Positions 1 to 6,170 of a DNA stretch of 28,433 nt are shown here, piece after piece. Numbering within the stretch: position 1 is the first letter of the stretch; the number at the start of each line of letters is the position of its first letter. The translations under genes and the position numbers were made by a program. This stretch comes from Ruminococcus sp. UBA6407 (GTDB lineage Bacteria > Bacillota > Clostridia > Oscillospirales > Ruminococcaceae): NCBI GenBank assembly GCA_002438605.1, contig DJPR01000002.1:1-28433 (forward strand), in the 5' to 3' direction. A model generated the notes under the pieces. The model had not been told where the DNA came from. It ran no database searches and saw only the letters and a list, made by a program, of their open reading frames with translations.

Positions 1-189
1 AAGTGTTATTGACAATTTCAGTCCGTTGTCCCATTTCATTAATAATTGACCGGCGTCATCGACTGCAATTACCGTTCCTTTTGTGCCTGACGGAATCGGC
101 TGTGGATCGTTTTCCATGCTGTCAAGGCAGAGCCTTGTGTCTTTTGGGGATCTTTCTTTAATTATTTCAACTTTTCTTCTGTTGTACAT
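1..189 (-). CDS. DUF4314-domain protein, 5' part only (runs off the left edge)
   Basis: Reading the minus strand gives 63 codons starting MYNRRKVEIIKERSPKDT and continuing through SGTKGTV, AVDDAGQL and KWDNG. That layout (charged N-terminus, GTKGTV, D-x-G, W-D-N-G) matches the small DUF4314 family. The family has no known enzymatic role and is usually found in conjugative or phage-like regions of Firmicutes. I placed the start at the ATG at 189, because the AGGAGG at 204-199 then sits 9 bases away. An in-frame ATG at 195 is only 3 bases from it. The C-terminus is outside the window. The neighbouring tRNA-Arg 3' end and a cluster of terminators suggest a mobile-element edge. Family assignment is good; function is unknown. 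Confidence 0.72.
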   Translation of the reverse strand, partial: MYNRRKVEIIKERSPKDTRLCLDSMENDPQPIPSGTKGTVIAVDDAGQLLMKWDNGLKLSITL

Positions 190-205
190 AAGCATTTTCC
201 TCCTA

Positions 206-235
206 TCATTTTTGCGACTTTTTTGTTTTTGCCAT
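206..235 (-). CDS. Nine-codon mini-ORF (MAKTKKSQK) ahead of the DUF4314 gene
   Basis: The minus strand reads AGGAGGTGAA then ATG and encodes MAKTKKSQK before a TGA. That stop lies only two bases from the AGGAGG used by the DUF4314 gene. The mini-ORF has its own strong ribosome site, so it could be a leader peptide that couples or tunes translation of the next gene. It could equally be the remnant of a longer small protein. Nothing in the sequence decides between these. Confidence 0.35.
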   Translation of the reverse strand: MAKTKKSQK

Positions 236-253
236 TTCACCTCCTGAAAACAA

Positions 254-309
254 AAAAGCCGTTTTGTTTAACATCACTTTAATTCGTGATATCAGACAAA
301 ACGGCTTTT
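254..309. terminator. Long bidirectional terminator hairpin
   Basis: The arm AAAAGCCGTTTTGT (254-267) is the exact complement of ACAAAACGGCTTTT (296-309). A nested inner stem ATCAC/GTGAT (273-277 and 286-290) lies in the loop. A-rich and T-rich flanks make it work in either direction. On the minus strand it lies upstream of the DUF4314 gene, so it could insulate that gene from the tRNA transcript. Confidence 0.8.
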
Positions 310-344
310 AAAAGTTTGGACACTATTCCTTATATCAAAAAAGA

Positions 345-372
345 CATATTTGAGATTATTTTCTCAAATATG
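345..372 (-). terminator. Second hairpin terminator downstream of tRNA-Arg
   Basis: CATATTTGAGA (345-355) pairs with TCTCAAATATG (362-372). On the minus strand the hairpin is followed by TCTTTTTT, so it faces transcripts coming from the tRNA side. Confidence 0.65.
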
Positions 373-488
373 CCTTGAATTTTCCCTAAATATTCCTCTG
401 CGAGGATTCGAATCCTTTTTTCTCGAAAATCTCAAAAAAGCATCTATGGTTTTCACCTGAAATTTTTTGCCCCTAAAACGCCAAAAAA

Positions 489-504
489 GCCCGTAACTAC
501 GGGC
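489..504 (-). terminator. Terminator of tRNA-Arg
   Basis: GCCCGT (489-494) pairs with ACGGGC (499-504) around a four-base loop. The minus strand continues with a run of six T. It begins about 35 bases after the tRNA 3' end, the expected place for the tRNA terminator. Confidence 0.8.
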
Positions 505-539
505 GTTAAGGGGTGGACATCTATTTTGTTCCACAAGTA

Positions 540-614
540 TGGTATGCCTGAATGGAATCGAACCATCGCACATGGCGTCGGAGGCCACTGCTCTATCCTC
601 TGAGCTACAGGCAC
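540..614 (-). tRNA. tRNA-Arg, anticodon CCG
   Basis: The 75-base minus-strand sequence folds as a full cloverleaf. The acceptor GTGCCTG pairs with CAGGCAT, and the D-arm is GCTC/GAGC. The anticodon stem GTGGC/GCCAT encloses the loop CTCCGAC, giving anticodon CCG. The T-arm GATGG/CCATT carries the loop TTCGATT. The discriminator base is A and CCA is encoded in the DNA. CCG reads the CGG arginine codon. A promoter (TTGCAA-17-TATAAT) lies just upstream and a terminator just downstream, so it is a single-gene unit. Confidence 0.95.
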
Positions 615-631
615 AAATTCATGCTTATAAT

Positions 632-660
632 ATTATAACAAATTCTCTTGAAATTTGCAA
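632..660 (-). promoter_or_regulatory. Promoter of tRNA-Arg
   Basis: On the minus strand TTGCAA (660-655) and TATAAT (637-632) are separated by 17 bases. Transcription would begin about 10-15 bases before the tRNA 5' end. Its -35 box overlaps the spacer and flank of the divergent promoter at 648-676. Confidence 0.7.
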
Positions 661-676
661 GAGATTGTGATATAAT
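648..676 (+). promoter_or_regulatory. Promoter of the permuted-papain gene, with overlapping inverted repeat
   Basis: TTGAAA (648-653), 17 bases, then TATAAT (671-676). An inverted repeat CTCTTG/CAAGAG (645-650 and 658-663) spans the -35 box. It also spans the -35 of the divergent tRNA promoter, so a protein bound here would touch both. Confidence 0.65.
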
Positions 677-805
677 TATTTTAAATGTCATAAATATTAT
701 TAAAAATACGGACAAAACCGTCATTTTCATTAATAAAGCAGCAAAAAATCTTACCCTTCTTGCTGTAAATTATGATAAATGCAAAGCTATCGGAGGTGTG
801 AATAT

Positions 806-1378
806 TTGCAGGAAAGTATATATGTAATAGTTGCACAAACGGGTACAAATGTTGCACGAGCCATTAAATTCTTCACAAGAAAACCGTATAATCATGTTTC
901 GCTTTCGGGAGATATCGGACTTTCTGAAATGTATAGTTTTTGTCGCACATACCCAAGAATGCCGTTGCCTGCAACATTCAATAAGGAAATTATAGGTCAG
1001 GGAACTCTCGGACTCTACAATAATATTCCATGCGAGATATATGAAGTTCCTGTAACTACAGAACAAAAACATGAGTTTGAAAAAATTATGCATCACTTTT
1101 CTATTTTCAGAAACTCATATTCATATAATATTTTAGGATTAATCGCTATATTTATGAAAATAAGCTGGAGCAGAAAAAATCGCTTTCTCTGTTCACAATT
1201 TGTTGCTCATACATTTGTAAAATTGGGCATACCGCTTAGTAAATCACCTTGTCTTTATACTCCTGATGATTTCAGGTATCTGCCAAATGCCAAGCTTATC
1301 TATCAAGGCGAACTTAATCACTGGTACTTTGAAATAAGTCCGTTGGCAAATCAAACGACTAATCTAATCGCTCACTAA
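806..1378 (+). CDS. Permuted papain-like (YiiX/C92-type) hydrolase, NlpC/P60 superfamily
   Basis: A 190-residue protein starting at TTG 806, chosen because GGAGG at 792-796 is 9 bases upstream. An in-frame ATG at 779 has no ribosome site. The order of motifs is that of circularly permuted NlpC/P60 enzymes: a His in KPYNHVSLS (residue 30) comes first and the Cys in FLCSQFVAHTF (residue 129) comes later. Such enzymes hydrolyse amide or ester bonds, sometimes in peptidoglycan or lipid-linked substrates; the substrate here cannot be read from the sequence. I see no clear signal peptide, so a cytoplasmic location is likely. The 3' end overlaps the convergent small gene at 1364-1660 by 15 bases, with no terminator between them. 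Confidence 0.72.
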   Translation: MQESIYVIVAQTGTNVARAIKFFTRKPYNHVSLSGDIGLSEMYSFCRTYPRMPLPATFNKEIIGQGTLGLYNNIPCEIYEVPVTTEQKHEFEKIMHHFSIFRNSYSYNILGLIAIFMKISWSRKNRFLCSQFVAHTFVKLGIPLSKSPCLYTPDDFRYLPNAKLIYQGELNHWYFEISPLANQTTNLIAH

Positions 1379-1660
1379 TGAGAATATAACTGAAATCCAC
1401 CTCACTTCATCAGGTGATGTAAGGTAACAGGCATAATAAAGCTTACTCTCCTTGTTAAATGGTTTAATATTGAATGAATAAGTATTTTCAAGTATTTTTA
1501 TATAAGCGTTATCCGATTTAACAGTAAGACTTACAGGCTCGATTTTTTCAGCAGACAGCTTATTGTAAGATTTTGTATATGCAATAAGCATACCCCATAT
1601 GCCTGAAGTTATTAAACAATACATAAAGACTGCCATGAAGGCAGTTTTTTTACTTTTCAT
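1364..1660 (-). CDS. Small single-pass membrane protein coupled to spoIIP
   Basis: A 98-residue protein. A short basic start (MKSKK) is followed by a hydrophobic segment at about residues 6-28, then a mainly polar extracytoplasmic domain ending SLVSD. Its ATG overlaps the TGA of spoIIP as ATGA, and AAGGAG inside the spoIIP end provides the ribosome site, so the two are translationally coupled. I recognise no family. Coupling to SpoIIP suggests expression in the mother cell during engulfment, and perhaps a partner or anchor role, but that is inference from context only. The 3' end overlaps the convergent hydrolase gene by 15 bases. Confidence 0.7.
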   Translation of the reverse strand: MKSKKTAFMAVFMYCLITSGIWGMLIAYTKSYNKLSAEKIEPVSLTVKSDNAYIKILENTYSFNIKPFNKESKLYYACYLTSPDEVRWISVIFSLVSD

Positions 1661-2826
1661 AGCTGCTCCTTGATAGAAATTAATGCTCTGGCAATGGATT
1701 TTCCAACAAGTTCTCCTGAATATTGAACCTGTTCCAATGTATTGCCATGAGAGCCCATTTCAAATAATAATGCTCCTGTCGACATATTCTGATTATATTT
1801 TCTATAGTCAAAAAGAATTGGTCTTGTAAGTCCCGGATAATCTGTTTCTATCTGCTGCTGAAATAATGACGCTAATCTGAAATTCTGCATATAATTCGGC
1901 ATATTAAGCGTACCATCATCACAGCCTGAAATAATCATTATCTGTGCCGCTTCCTTTCCGTCTATTTCAACAAATGGCTGATATGCAATGCTTTCTGAAC
2001 AAATAGCATCACGATGAATGTCAAGAATTACTTTTATTGACGGATATTTATCAAGAGCATTCTGAATAGTAACAGCACTTCTGTCATATGCTCCATTATA
2101 TGACGGGTAATCATGTATGGTTGTATCATGTATTACTCCTATTCCTGCATCTTCAAGCTGTTTTTGAATTTCATTGCCTACCATTACCATGTTTTTAGTT
2201 TCATCAGTTGTTCTGTAATTAAATGATGCATCATAAAAGTCACGCACAAAAGGTTCAAAACTTTCTGTGGTATGTGTGTGATATATCAGAACCTGCGGTT
2301 CAGACAAATTCAATGATATTTTAAATTCAGGAAGCAGCTTGCTTTCATTCTGAAGCTCAGATATGCTCACAGACGTTTTATTATTAACCTGACCTGCTTT
2401 TTCAAGATTAAAATAGTTGTTTCCGGTAAATTCTCCGTAAGTATTTCTGACTATACTGCCGCCCTCGCTCCATTCTGTAGGATACGGCTTTTCTCCCGGA
2501 TTTTCTGATACGGTTTCATATGGTGATTTATTTGTTTTTTCATCTGCTGTTTCTTCTTCAAATCCAAATCCGACAGATAAGTCAAAGTCCTCATTGAAAA
2601 CATCTTCATAGTCCTCATTATAATGAAGATTATATGAAAGCTCCTCAGATTTTCTCTGTTTTAAATTACCTGCATTTTCATTTTTCAGCATAATTGAATC
2701 AGCCTTATTTAAGATATTCAGAAATTTAGGAATTGATTTAAAAACCGAAACAGAAATAATAGGTGTAAAAAGCAAAACAGTAAACTTAACTATACTTTTA
2801 ACACGTTTTCTTCTTCGTCTGGACAT
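1657..2826 (-). CDS. spoIIP: Stage II sporulation protein P (SpoIIP)
   Basis: A 389-residue protein. In known sporeformers SpoIIP is a peptidoglycan amidase/endopeptidase that works with SpoIID and SpoIIM during forespore engulfment. The start has an arginine-rich cytoplasmic tail (MSRRRRKRVK) and a membrane segment at about residues 12-30. A low-complexity acidic linker runs to about residue 170. The catalytic domain carries HTHTTESF (183-190), DIHRD (269-273) and LFEMGSHGN (354-362), which supply the zinc-binding histidines and the conserved glutamates. Length and order match the family. It is divergent from a polysaccharide deacetylase gene and overlaps the small membrane-protein gene downstream by four bases. 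Control by a sporulation sigma factor is expected, but I could not identify its promoter boxes with confidence. Confidence 0.93.
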   Translation of the reverse strand: MSRRRRKRVKSIVKFTVLLFTPIISVSVFKSIPKFLNILNKADSIMLKNENAGNLKQRKSEELSYNLHYNEDYEDVFNEDFDLSVGFGFEEETADEKTNKSPYETVSENPGEKPYPTEWSEGGSIVRNTYGEFTGNNYFNLEKAGQVNNKTSVSISELQNESKLLPEFKISLNLSEPQVLIYHTHTTESFEPFVRDFYDASFNYRTTDETKNMVMVGNEIQKQLEDAGIGVIHDTTIHDYPSYNGAYDRSAVTIQNALDKYPSIKVILDIHRDAICSESIAYQPFVEIDGKEAAQIMIISGCDDGTLNMPNYMQNFRLASLFQQQIETDYPGLTRPILFDYRKYNQNMSTGALLFEMGSHGNTLEQVQYSGELVGKSIARALISIKEQL

Positions 2827-2971
2827 TTCCTCACCTCATTAATATTTACATACTTATTAATTATATTCGCAGATACATAAATTTAATGACGATTTTCAGA
2901 AAAGTCAAGCATTTTATATAATTCGACAACATAATATTGATATACAAGTATTTTTTATGGAGCTGATTACT

Positions 2972-3844
2972 ATGTATAAATGCTATAGTCTTAAACATTT
3001 TTTCAGTCTTTTGCTGCTTGACGCAATTATTTTCGGAATGATTTATATATTTTTGGGAATAGGAAAATTTCTTTTCTTTACATCGGCAGAATACAATGAG
3101 GATAAAATATTTCTGCCTGTAATTATGTATCACAGCATTACAGAAGAAAGTCCGTCTGCATATTCTGTAACACCCTCGCAAATTGAAAACGACTTAAAAT
3201 ATCTTAAAGAAAACGGTTACTCATCTGTTACAGCTCAACAGCTTGTTGACTATACATGTAATCAGGGAGAACTGCCTGAAAAGTCCGTACTTATTACCTT
3301 AGATGACGGATTTTATAATAATCTGTATTATCTTGCTCCTCTGCTGGAAAAATATGACATGACTGCAATAGTTTCAGTTGTAGGAACATATATAGAAAAT
3401 AAAGCATCTGCTGATCCTCACATTCCTAAATATTCGTATCTGACATGGGACGATATAAATGATATGCTTAAAACAGGACGATTTGAAATCGGAAATCATA
3501 CATACAATATGCATTCTTCAACAGCAAGAAAAGGCTGTAAAATAATGAACGGAGAAGATCCAGAAAATTATATAAAGATAGTTAATCAGGATATATCATT
3601 ATTGCAGCAGTTAATTTCAGAACATGCCAATACTTGTCCTATAGTATTTGCATATCCATATGGAGCATGCTGTAAAGAAATGATACCTGTCTTAAAGGAA
3701 AATGGCTTCATGATAACATTGAACTGCTATGAAAAACCAAATTATATAATCAGAGATATAAATTGTCTTTACGGAATAAACAGATATAACAGAAGCGGAC
3801 TTTATTCTACTGATGAATTTATGAAAAAACTGCTGAGCAAATAA
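2972..3844 (+). CDS. Membrane-anchored polysaccharide deacetylase (NodB/CE4 family)
   Basis: A 290-residue protein. I chose the ATG at 2972 because GGAG at 2959-2962 is 9 bases away; an ATG at 2957 has no site. An N-terminal hydrophobic segment (about residues 10-36) acts as anchor or signal. The NodB domain follows with PVIMYHSI, the metal-binding motif TLDDG (109-113), HTYNMH (176-181) and AYPYGA in place of the usual RPPYG. CE4 enzymes remove N- or O-acetyl groups from peptidoglycan or other surface glycans using a divalent metal. Beside spoIIP a role in the cell or spore wall is plausible but unproven. The gene ends at a bidirectional terminator shared with cdd. Confidence 0.88.
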   Translation: MYKCYSLKHFFSLLLLDAIIFGMIYIFLGIGKFLFFTSAEYNEDKIFLPVIMYHSITEESPSAYSVTPSQIENDLKYLKENGYSSVTAQQLVDYTCNQGELPEKSVLITLDDGFYNNLYYLAPLLEKYDMTAIVSVVGTYIENKASADPHIPKYSYLTWDDINDMLKTGRFEIGNHTYNMHSSTARKGCKIMNGEDPENYIKIVNQDISLLQQLISEHANTCPIVFAYPYGACCKEMIPVLKENGFMITLNCYEKPNYIIRDINCLYGINRYNRSGLYSTDEFMKKLLSK

Positions 3845-3848
3845 AAAT

Positions 3849-3885
3849 AAGGCAATACCGCCAAAAAATTGTGTGGTATTGCCTT
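3849..3885. terminator. Bidirectional terminator; short copy of the dispersed palindrome
   Basis: AAGGCAATACC pairs with GGTATTGCCTT, followed by TTTT on the plus strand. It separates the convergent deacetylase and cdd genes. The arms match the ends of the repeat family found at 9949, 10011, 15889 and 21585, with most of the interior missing. Confidence 0.8.
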
Positions 3886-3886
3886 T

Positions 3887-4282
3887 TTATTTATGCAGAG
3901 ATTGAAATTTATTCGGAAGAAAATCCGAAAGCTTATGAACTCCGTCAGACAGAACAATAATAAAGTCAGATGAACAAAATTCCGACATAACCTGTAAGCA
4001 TGCACCGCATGGAATACATGGTTCGGAAAAATTATCATCGCTGCTGCCTGCAACTGCAATTGCCTGAAATTCGGTGCAATCTTCTGATATTGCTTTGAAA
4101 AAAGCTGTCCTTTCAGCGCATATAGTCATGGAATATGATGCATTTTCAATATTACAGCCCTTAAAAATTCTTCCGTCACCCGTCAATAATGCTGCACCTA
4201 CCCTGAATCCCGAATATGGAGAATAAGAATTTTCAGATGCCTCAATTGCTTTGTTTAAAAGGTCAGAATATATAAACTCCAT
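3887..4282 (-). CDS. cdd: Cytidine deaminase
   Basis: A 131-residue protein of the small homotetrameric class, which deaminates cytidine and deoxycytidine to uridine and deoxyuridine for pyrimidine salvage. The signature is complete: SPYSGFRVGAA near the N-terminus, CAERTA with zinc ligand C55 and catalytic E57, and PCGAC with zinc ligands C92 and C95. Length is typical. It follows the DUF896 gene by two bases on the same strand, so the two are probably co-transcribed. It ends at the bidirectional terminator at 3849-3885. Confidence 0.95.
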   Translation of the reverse strand: MEFIYSDLLNKAIEASENSYSPYSGFRVGAALLTGDGRIFKGCNIENASYSMTICAERTAFFKAISEDCTEFQAIAVAGSSDDNFSEPCIPCGACLQVMSEFCSSDFIIVLSDGVHKLSDFLPNKFQSLHK

Positions 4283-4284
4283 TA

Positions 4285-4482
4285 CTACTCCCCTAATTTG
4301 TGCTTTCTTCCGTCAGGCTCAACAACGTAAGTATTGTCAAGCTGAGATGCAAGGTTCAGAATGCACGACGCACGATATTCGTCTCTCAAAATCTGCTGCT
4401 CAAGCTTTTCCTCATCTGTTAAGCCTTCGTTTCTTGATTTTCTTGCAAGAAAATTAATTCGCTCTATTTTTTCTTTATTCAT
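4285..4482 (-). CDS. DUF896 (YnzC-type) small protein
   Basis: A 65-residue protein starting MNKEKIERINFLARKSR, with the family's LTDEEK motif and a helical second half ending in PDGRKHKLGE. DUF896 proteins are short helical-hairpin proteins of Firmicutes; in B. subtilis one member sits in the SOS-linked yneA operon. Their biochemical role is not settled. A GGAGG just upstream supports the start. It leads a two-gene unit with cdd. An 8-bp inverted repeat (4502-4523) lies in its 5' region. Confidence 0.85.
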   Translation of the reverse strand: MNKEKIERINFLARKSRNEGLTDEEKLEQQILRDEYRASCILNLASQLDNTYVVEPDGRKHKLGE

Positions 4483-4501
4483 AATAAATAATCCTCCACT
4501 A

Positions 4502-4523
4502 AAATACTGCCAAAACAGTATTT
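4502..4523. promoter_or_regulatory. Inverted repeat upstream of DUF896-cdd
   Basis: AAATACTG and CAGTATTT are perfect complements around six bases, 20 bases before the DUF896 start. It has no T-run, so an operator or a short leader hairpin is more likely than a terminator. Confidence 0.4.
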
Positions 4524-4650
4524 ATCACATTGTTGCAAAATACATATAACCTGCTGTATTATTTTAATGTTACCATAAATTAATACTTTTTTCAAGTATT
4601 TGCTACAATTTTTAATAAAAATATGATATAATTATAATAGAGGTGTTTTT

Positions 4651-5370
4651 ATGAAAAAAATCGCATTGGTAACAGGTGGTTCACGAGGAATCGGTGAAGC
4701 TGTTTGCAGAGAACTGGCAAAAAATGATTATTATGTATACATAAATTATCTTCATTCAAAAGAATCTGCCGAAAAAATCGCTGATGAAATTAATGGACAG
4801 GTAGTCTGTTTTGATGTATCGGACTGTAATTCCGTAGAAAAATCAGTAAATGCAATTTTAAATGAAAATAATCACATTGATTTGCTGATAAATAATGCAG
4901 GCATATCACAAATTGAACTTTTTACACATATAAAACAGGAAATTTCAGATGACATTTTAAATATAAATTTAAAGGGTACATTAAACTGTAGCCGATGCGT
5001 ACTCCCCTCAATGATAAACCGTAAACAAGGAAACATAATTAACATTTCTTCAATGTGGGGACAATGCGGTGCATCATGCGAGGTGGACTACTCTGCTTCT
5101 AAAGCAGGAATTATAGGATTTACAAAAGCATTGGCTAAAGAAACAGCTCCTTCAGGAATAAGAGTGAATTGTGTTGCTCCAGGATTTATCCTCACTGAAA
5201 TGAATAAACAATTTTCCAAAGATGAATTAAACAGCATTTTAGAGGAAATTCCACTTGGATTTTTTGGAACTCCTAAACATATTGCAGACGCTGTATGCTT
5301 TCTTGCGTCTGAAAAATCGGCTTACATTACAGGACAAGTGCTTGCCGTAAACGGCGGAATGATTATATGA
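4651..5370 (+). CDS. Short-chain dehydrogenase/reductase (FabG-like)
   Basis: A 239-residue classical SDR. The nucleotide-binding TGGSRGIG (residues 8-15), NNAG (81-84), catalytic Ser in ISSMWG (about 134), YSASK (Y147, K151) and the C-terminal GQVLAVNGG are all present. It resembles 3-oxoacyl-ACP reductases (FabG/YmfI type), which use NADPH. It is not in a fatty-acid cluster, so the substrate is uncertain. GAGGTG precedes the ATG, and a TATAAT-like box lies near 4624. The HD phosphohydrolase gene follows after 13 bases, so they likely form one operon. Confidence 0.87.
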   Translation: MKKIALVTGGSRGIGEAVCRELAKNDYYVYINYLHSKESAEKIADEINGQVVCFDVSDCNSVEKSVNAILNENNHIDLLINNAGISQIELFTHIKQEISDDILNINLKGTLNCSRCVLPSMINRKQGNIINISSMWGQCGASCEVDYSASKAGIIGFTKALAKETAPSGIRVNCVAPGFILTEMNKQFSKDELNSILEEIPLGFFGTPKHIADAVCFLASEKSAYITGQVLAVNGGMII

Positions 5371-5383
5371 AAGGCGTGATAAT

Positions 5384-5971
5384 ATGGATTTGGAAAGACT
5401 TCAGAAACAGATAAATTTTATGCTGGAGGTTGATAAATTAAAAAATATTTATCGTCAGACTTATGTGCTGCATGAGAACAGAACCGAAAATGACGCTGAA
5501 CACAGCTGGCATCTTGCTTTGCTTGCATTTTTGCTGTCAGAGTATTCAAATGAACCTATTGATGTTCTTAGAACAATAAAAATGGTGCTTATACATGATA
5601 TTGTTGAAATTGATGCAGGTGACACTTATTGCTATGACGAAGAAGGATATAAGGATAAAAATGAAAGGGAAACAAAAGCTGCTGAAAGAATTTTTGGTAT
5701 TCTTCCGCATGACCAGAAAAATGAAATGTACAATTTATGGCTTGAATTTGAAGACCGCAAAACTCCTGAAGCAAAATTTGCAGCAGTTTTAGACCGTATT
5801 CAGCCAATTATGCTAAATTACACAAAAGACGGTATTTCATGGAAAAATCATGGAATAAGCAAAGAACAGGTAATAAAAAGAAACGAGCATACATCAGAGG
5901 GTTCAAATACTCTTTGGCAGTATATAAGGTCAATTTTAGACGATGCTGCTGAAAAAGGGTTTTTAAAATAA
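5384..5971 (+). CDS. HD-domain phosphohydrolase (YfbR/HDDC2-like)
   Basis: A 195-residue protein with an HD metal site: H40 in ENDAEHSWH, H71-D72 in LIHDIVEIDAGD, and D137 in VLDRIQP. This layout is that of YfbR- and HDDC2-like enzymes, which remove the 5' phosphate from deoxynucleoside monophosphates. The assignment to 5'-deoxynucleotidase is by family and is not proven here. It follows the SDR gene closely, with an AAGGCG ribosome site. No strong terminator is visible after it; the 170-base gap that follows leads to the next promoter. Confidence 0.85.
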   Translation: MDLERLQKQINFMLEVDKLKNIYRQTYVLHENRTENDAEHSWHLALLAFLLSEYSNEPIDVLRTIKMVLIHDIVEIDAGDTYCYDEEGYKDKNERETKAAERIFGILPHDQKNEMYNLWLEFEDRKTPEAKFAAVLDRIQPIMLNYTKDGISWKNHGISKEQVIKRNEHTSEGSNTLWQYIRSILDDAAEKGFLK

Positions 5972-6066
5972 ATTGTGGATATTCAACAATTATCACACTG
6001 ATTAATCGTGCATTTTTACTAAATCACCAAATTAAGTGAAAAAATGATGATATTTTTATTTTTTGC

Positions 6067-6095
6067 TTGCAGATTATATTTTATTGTGATATATT
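6067..6095 (+). promoter_or_regulatory. Promoter of the LtaS-like gene
   Basis: TTGCAG (6067-6072), 17 bases, then TATATT (6090-6095). Transcription would start near 6102, just before the hairpin at 6111-6138. Confidence 0.6.
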
Positions 6096-6110
6096 ATAGG
6101 TATAAATTAA

Positions 6111-6138
6111 GGCTGTGTTGACTTATCATAACACAGCC
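6111..6138 (+). promoter_or_regulatory. 5'-leader hairpin upstream of the LtaS-like gene
   Basis: GGCTGTGTT (6111-6119) is a perfect 9-bp complement of AACACAGCC (6130-6138) around a ten-base loop. It begins about nine bases after the predicted transcription start. A T-run appears only 11 bases later (TTTTTT near 6149), so it is either a weak attenuator or an RNA-stabilising 5' hairpin. Confidence 0.55.
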
Positions 6139-6170
6139 GAAAAGTGCATTTTTTAGAGGATGGTATTGGT

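Larger units (their letters stand above)
190..539. other. Gene-poor interval between DUF4314 and tRNA-Arg
   Basis: Apart from the nine-codon mini-ORF, I see no convincing coding sequence here. The interval is dominated by three hairpin terminators plus a short palindrome, AGGATTCGAATCCT (403-416), followed by T residues on the plus strand. Stacked terminators beside a tRNA 3' end are compatible with the junction of an integrated element, but no attachment repeat can be shown inside the window. Confidence 0.5.

Noticed and set aside
403..416. AGGATTCGAATCCT as a tRNA T-arm remnant or attachment site
   Set aside because: It is a plain palindrome. The conserved G-C pair closing a T-loop would be A-C here, and it does not match the end of the tRNA-Arg next to it.
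364..588. 74-codon minus-strand frame across the tRNA-Arg
   Set aside because: It starts inside the tRNA and runs through the terminators; it is a shadow of RNA sequence.
669..826. Protein-like open frame (TVIFINKAAKNLTLLAVNYD) upstream of the permuted-papain gene
   Set aside because: There is no usable start codon or ribosome site in that frame, and it overlaps the TTG start and ribosome site of the real gene. Probably chance.
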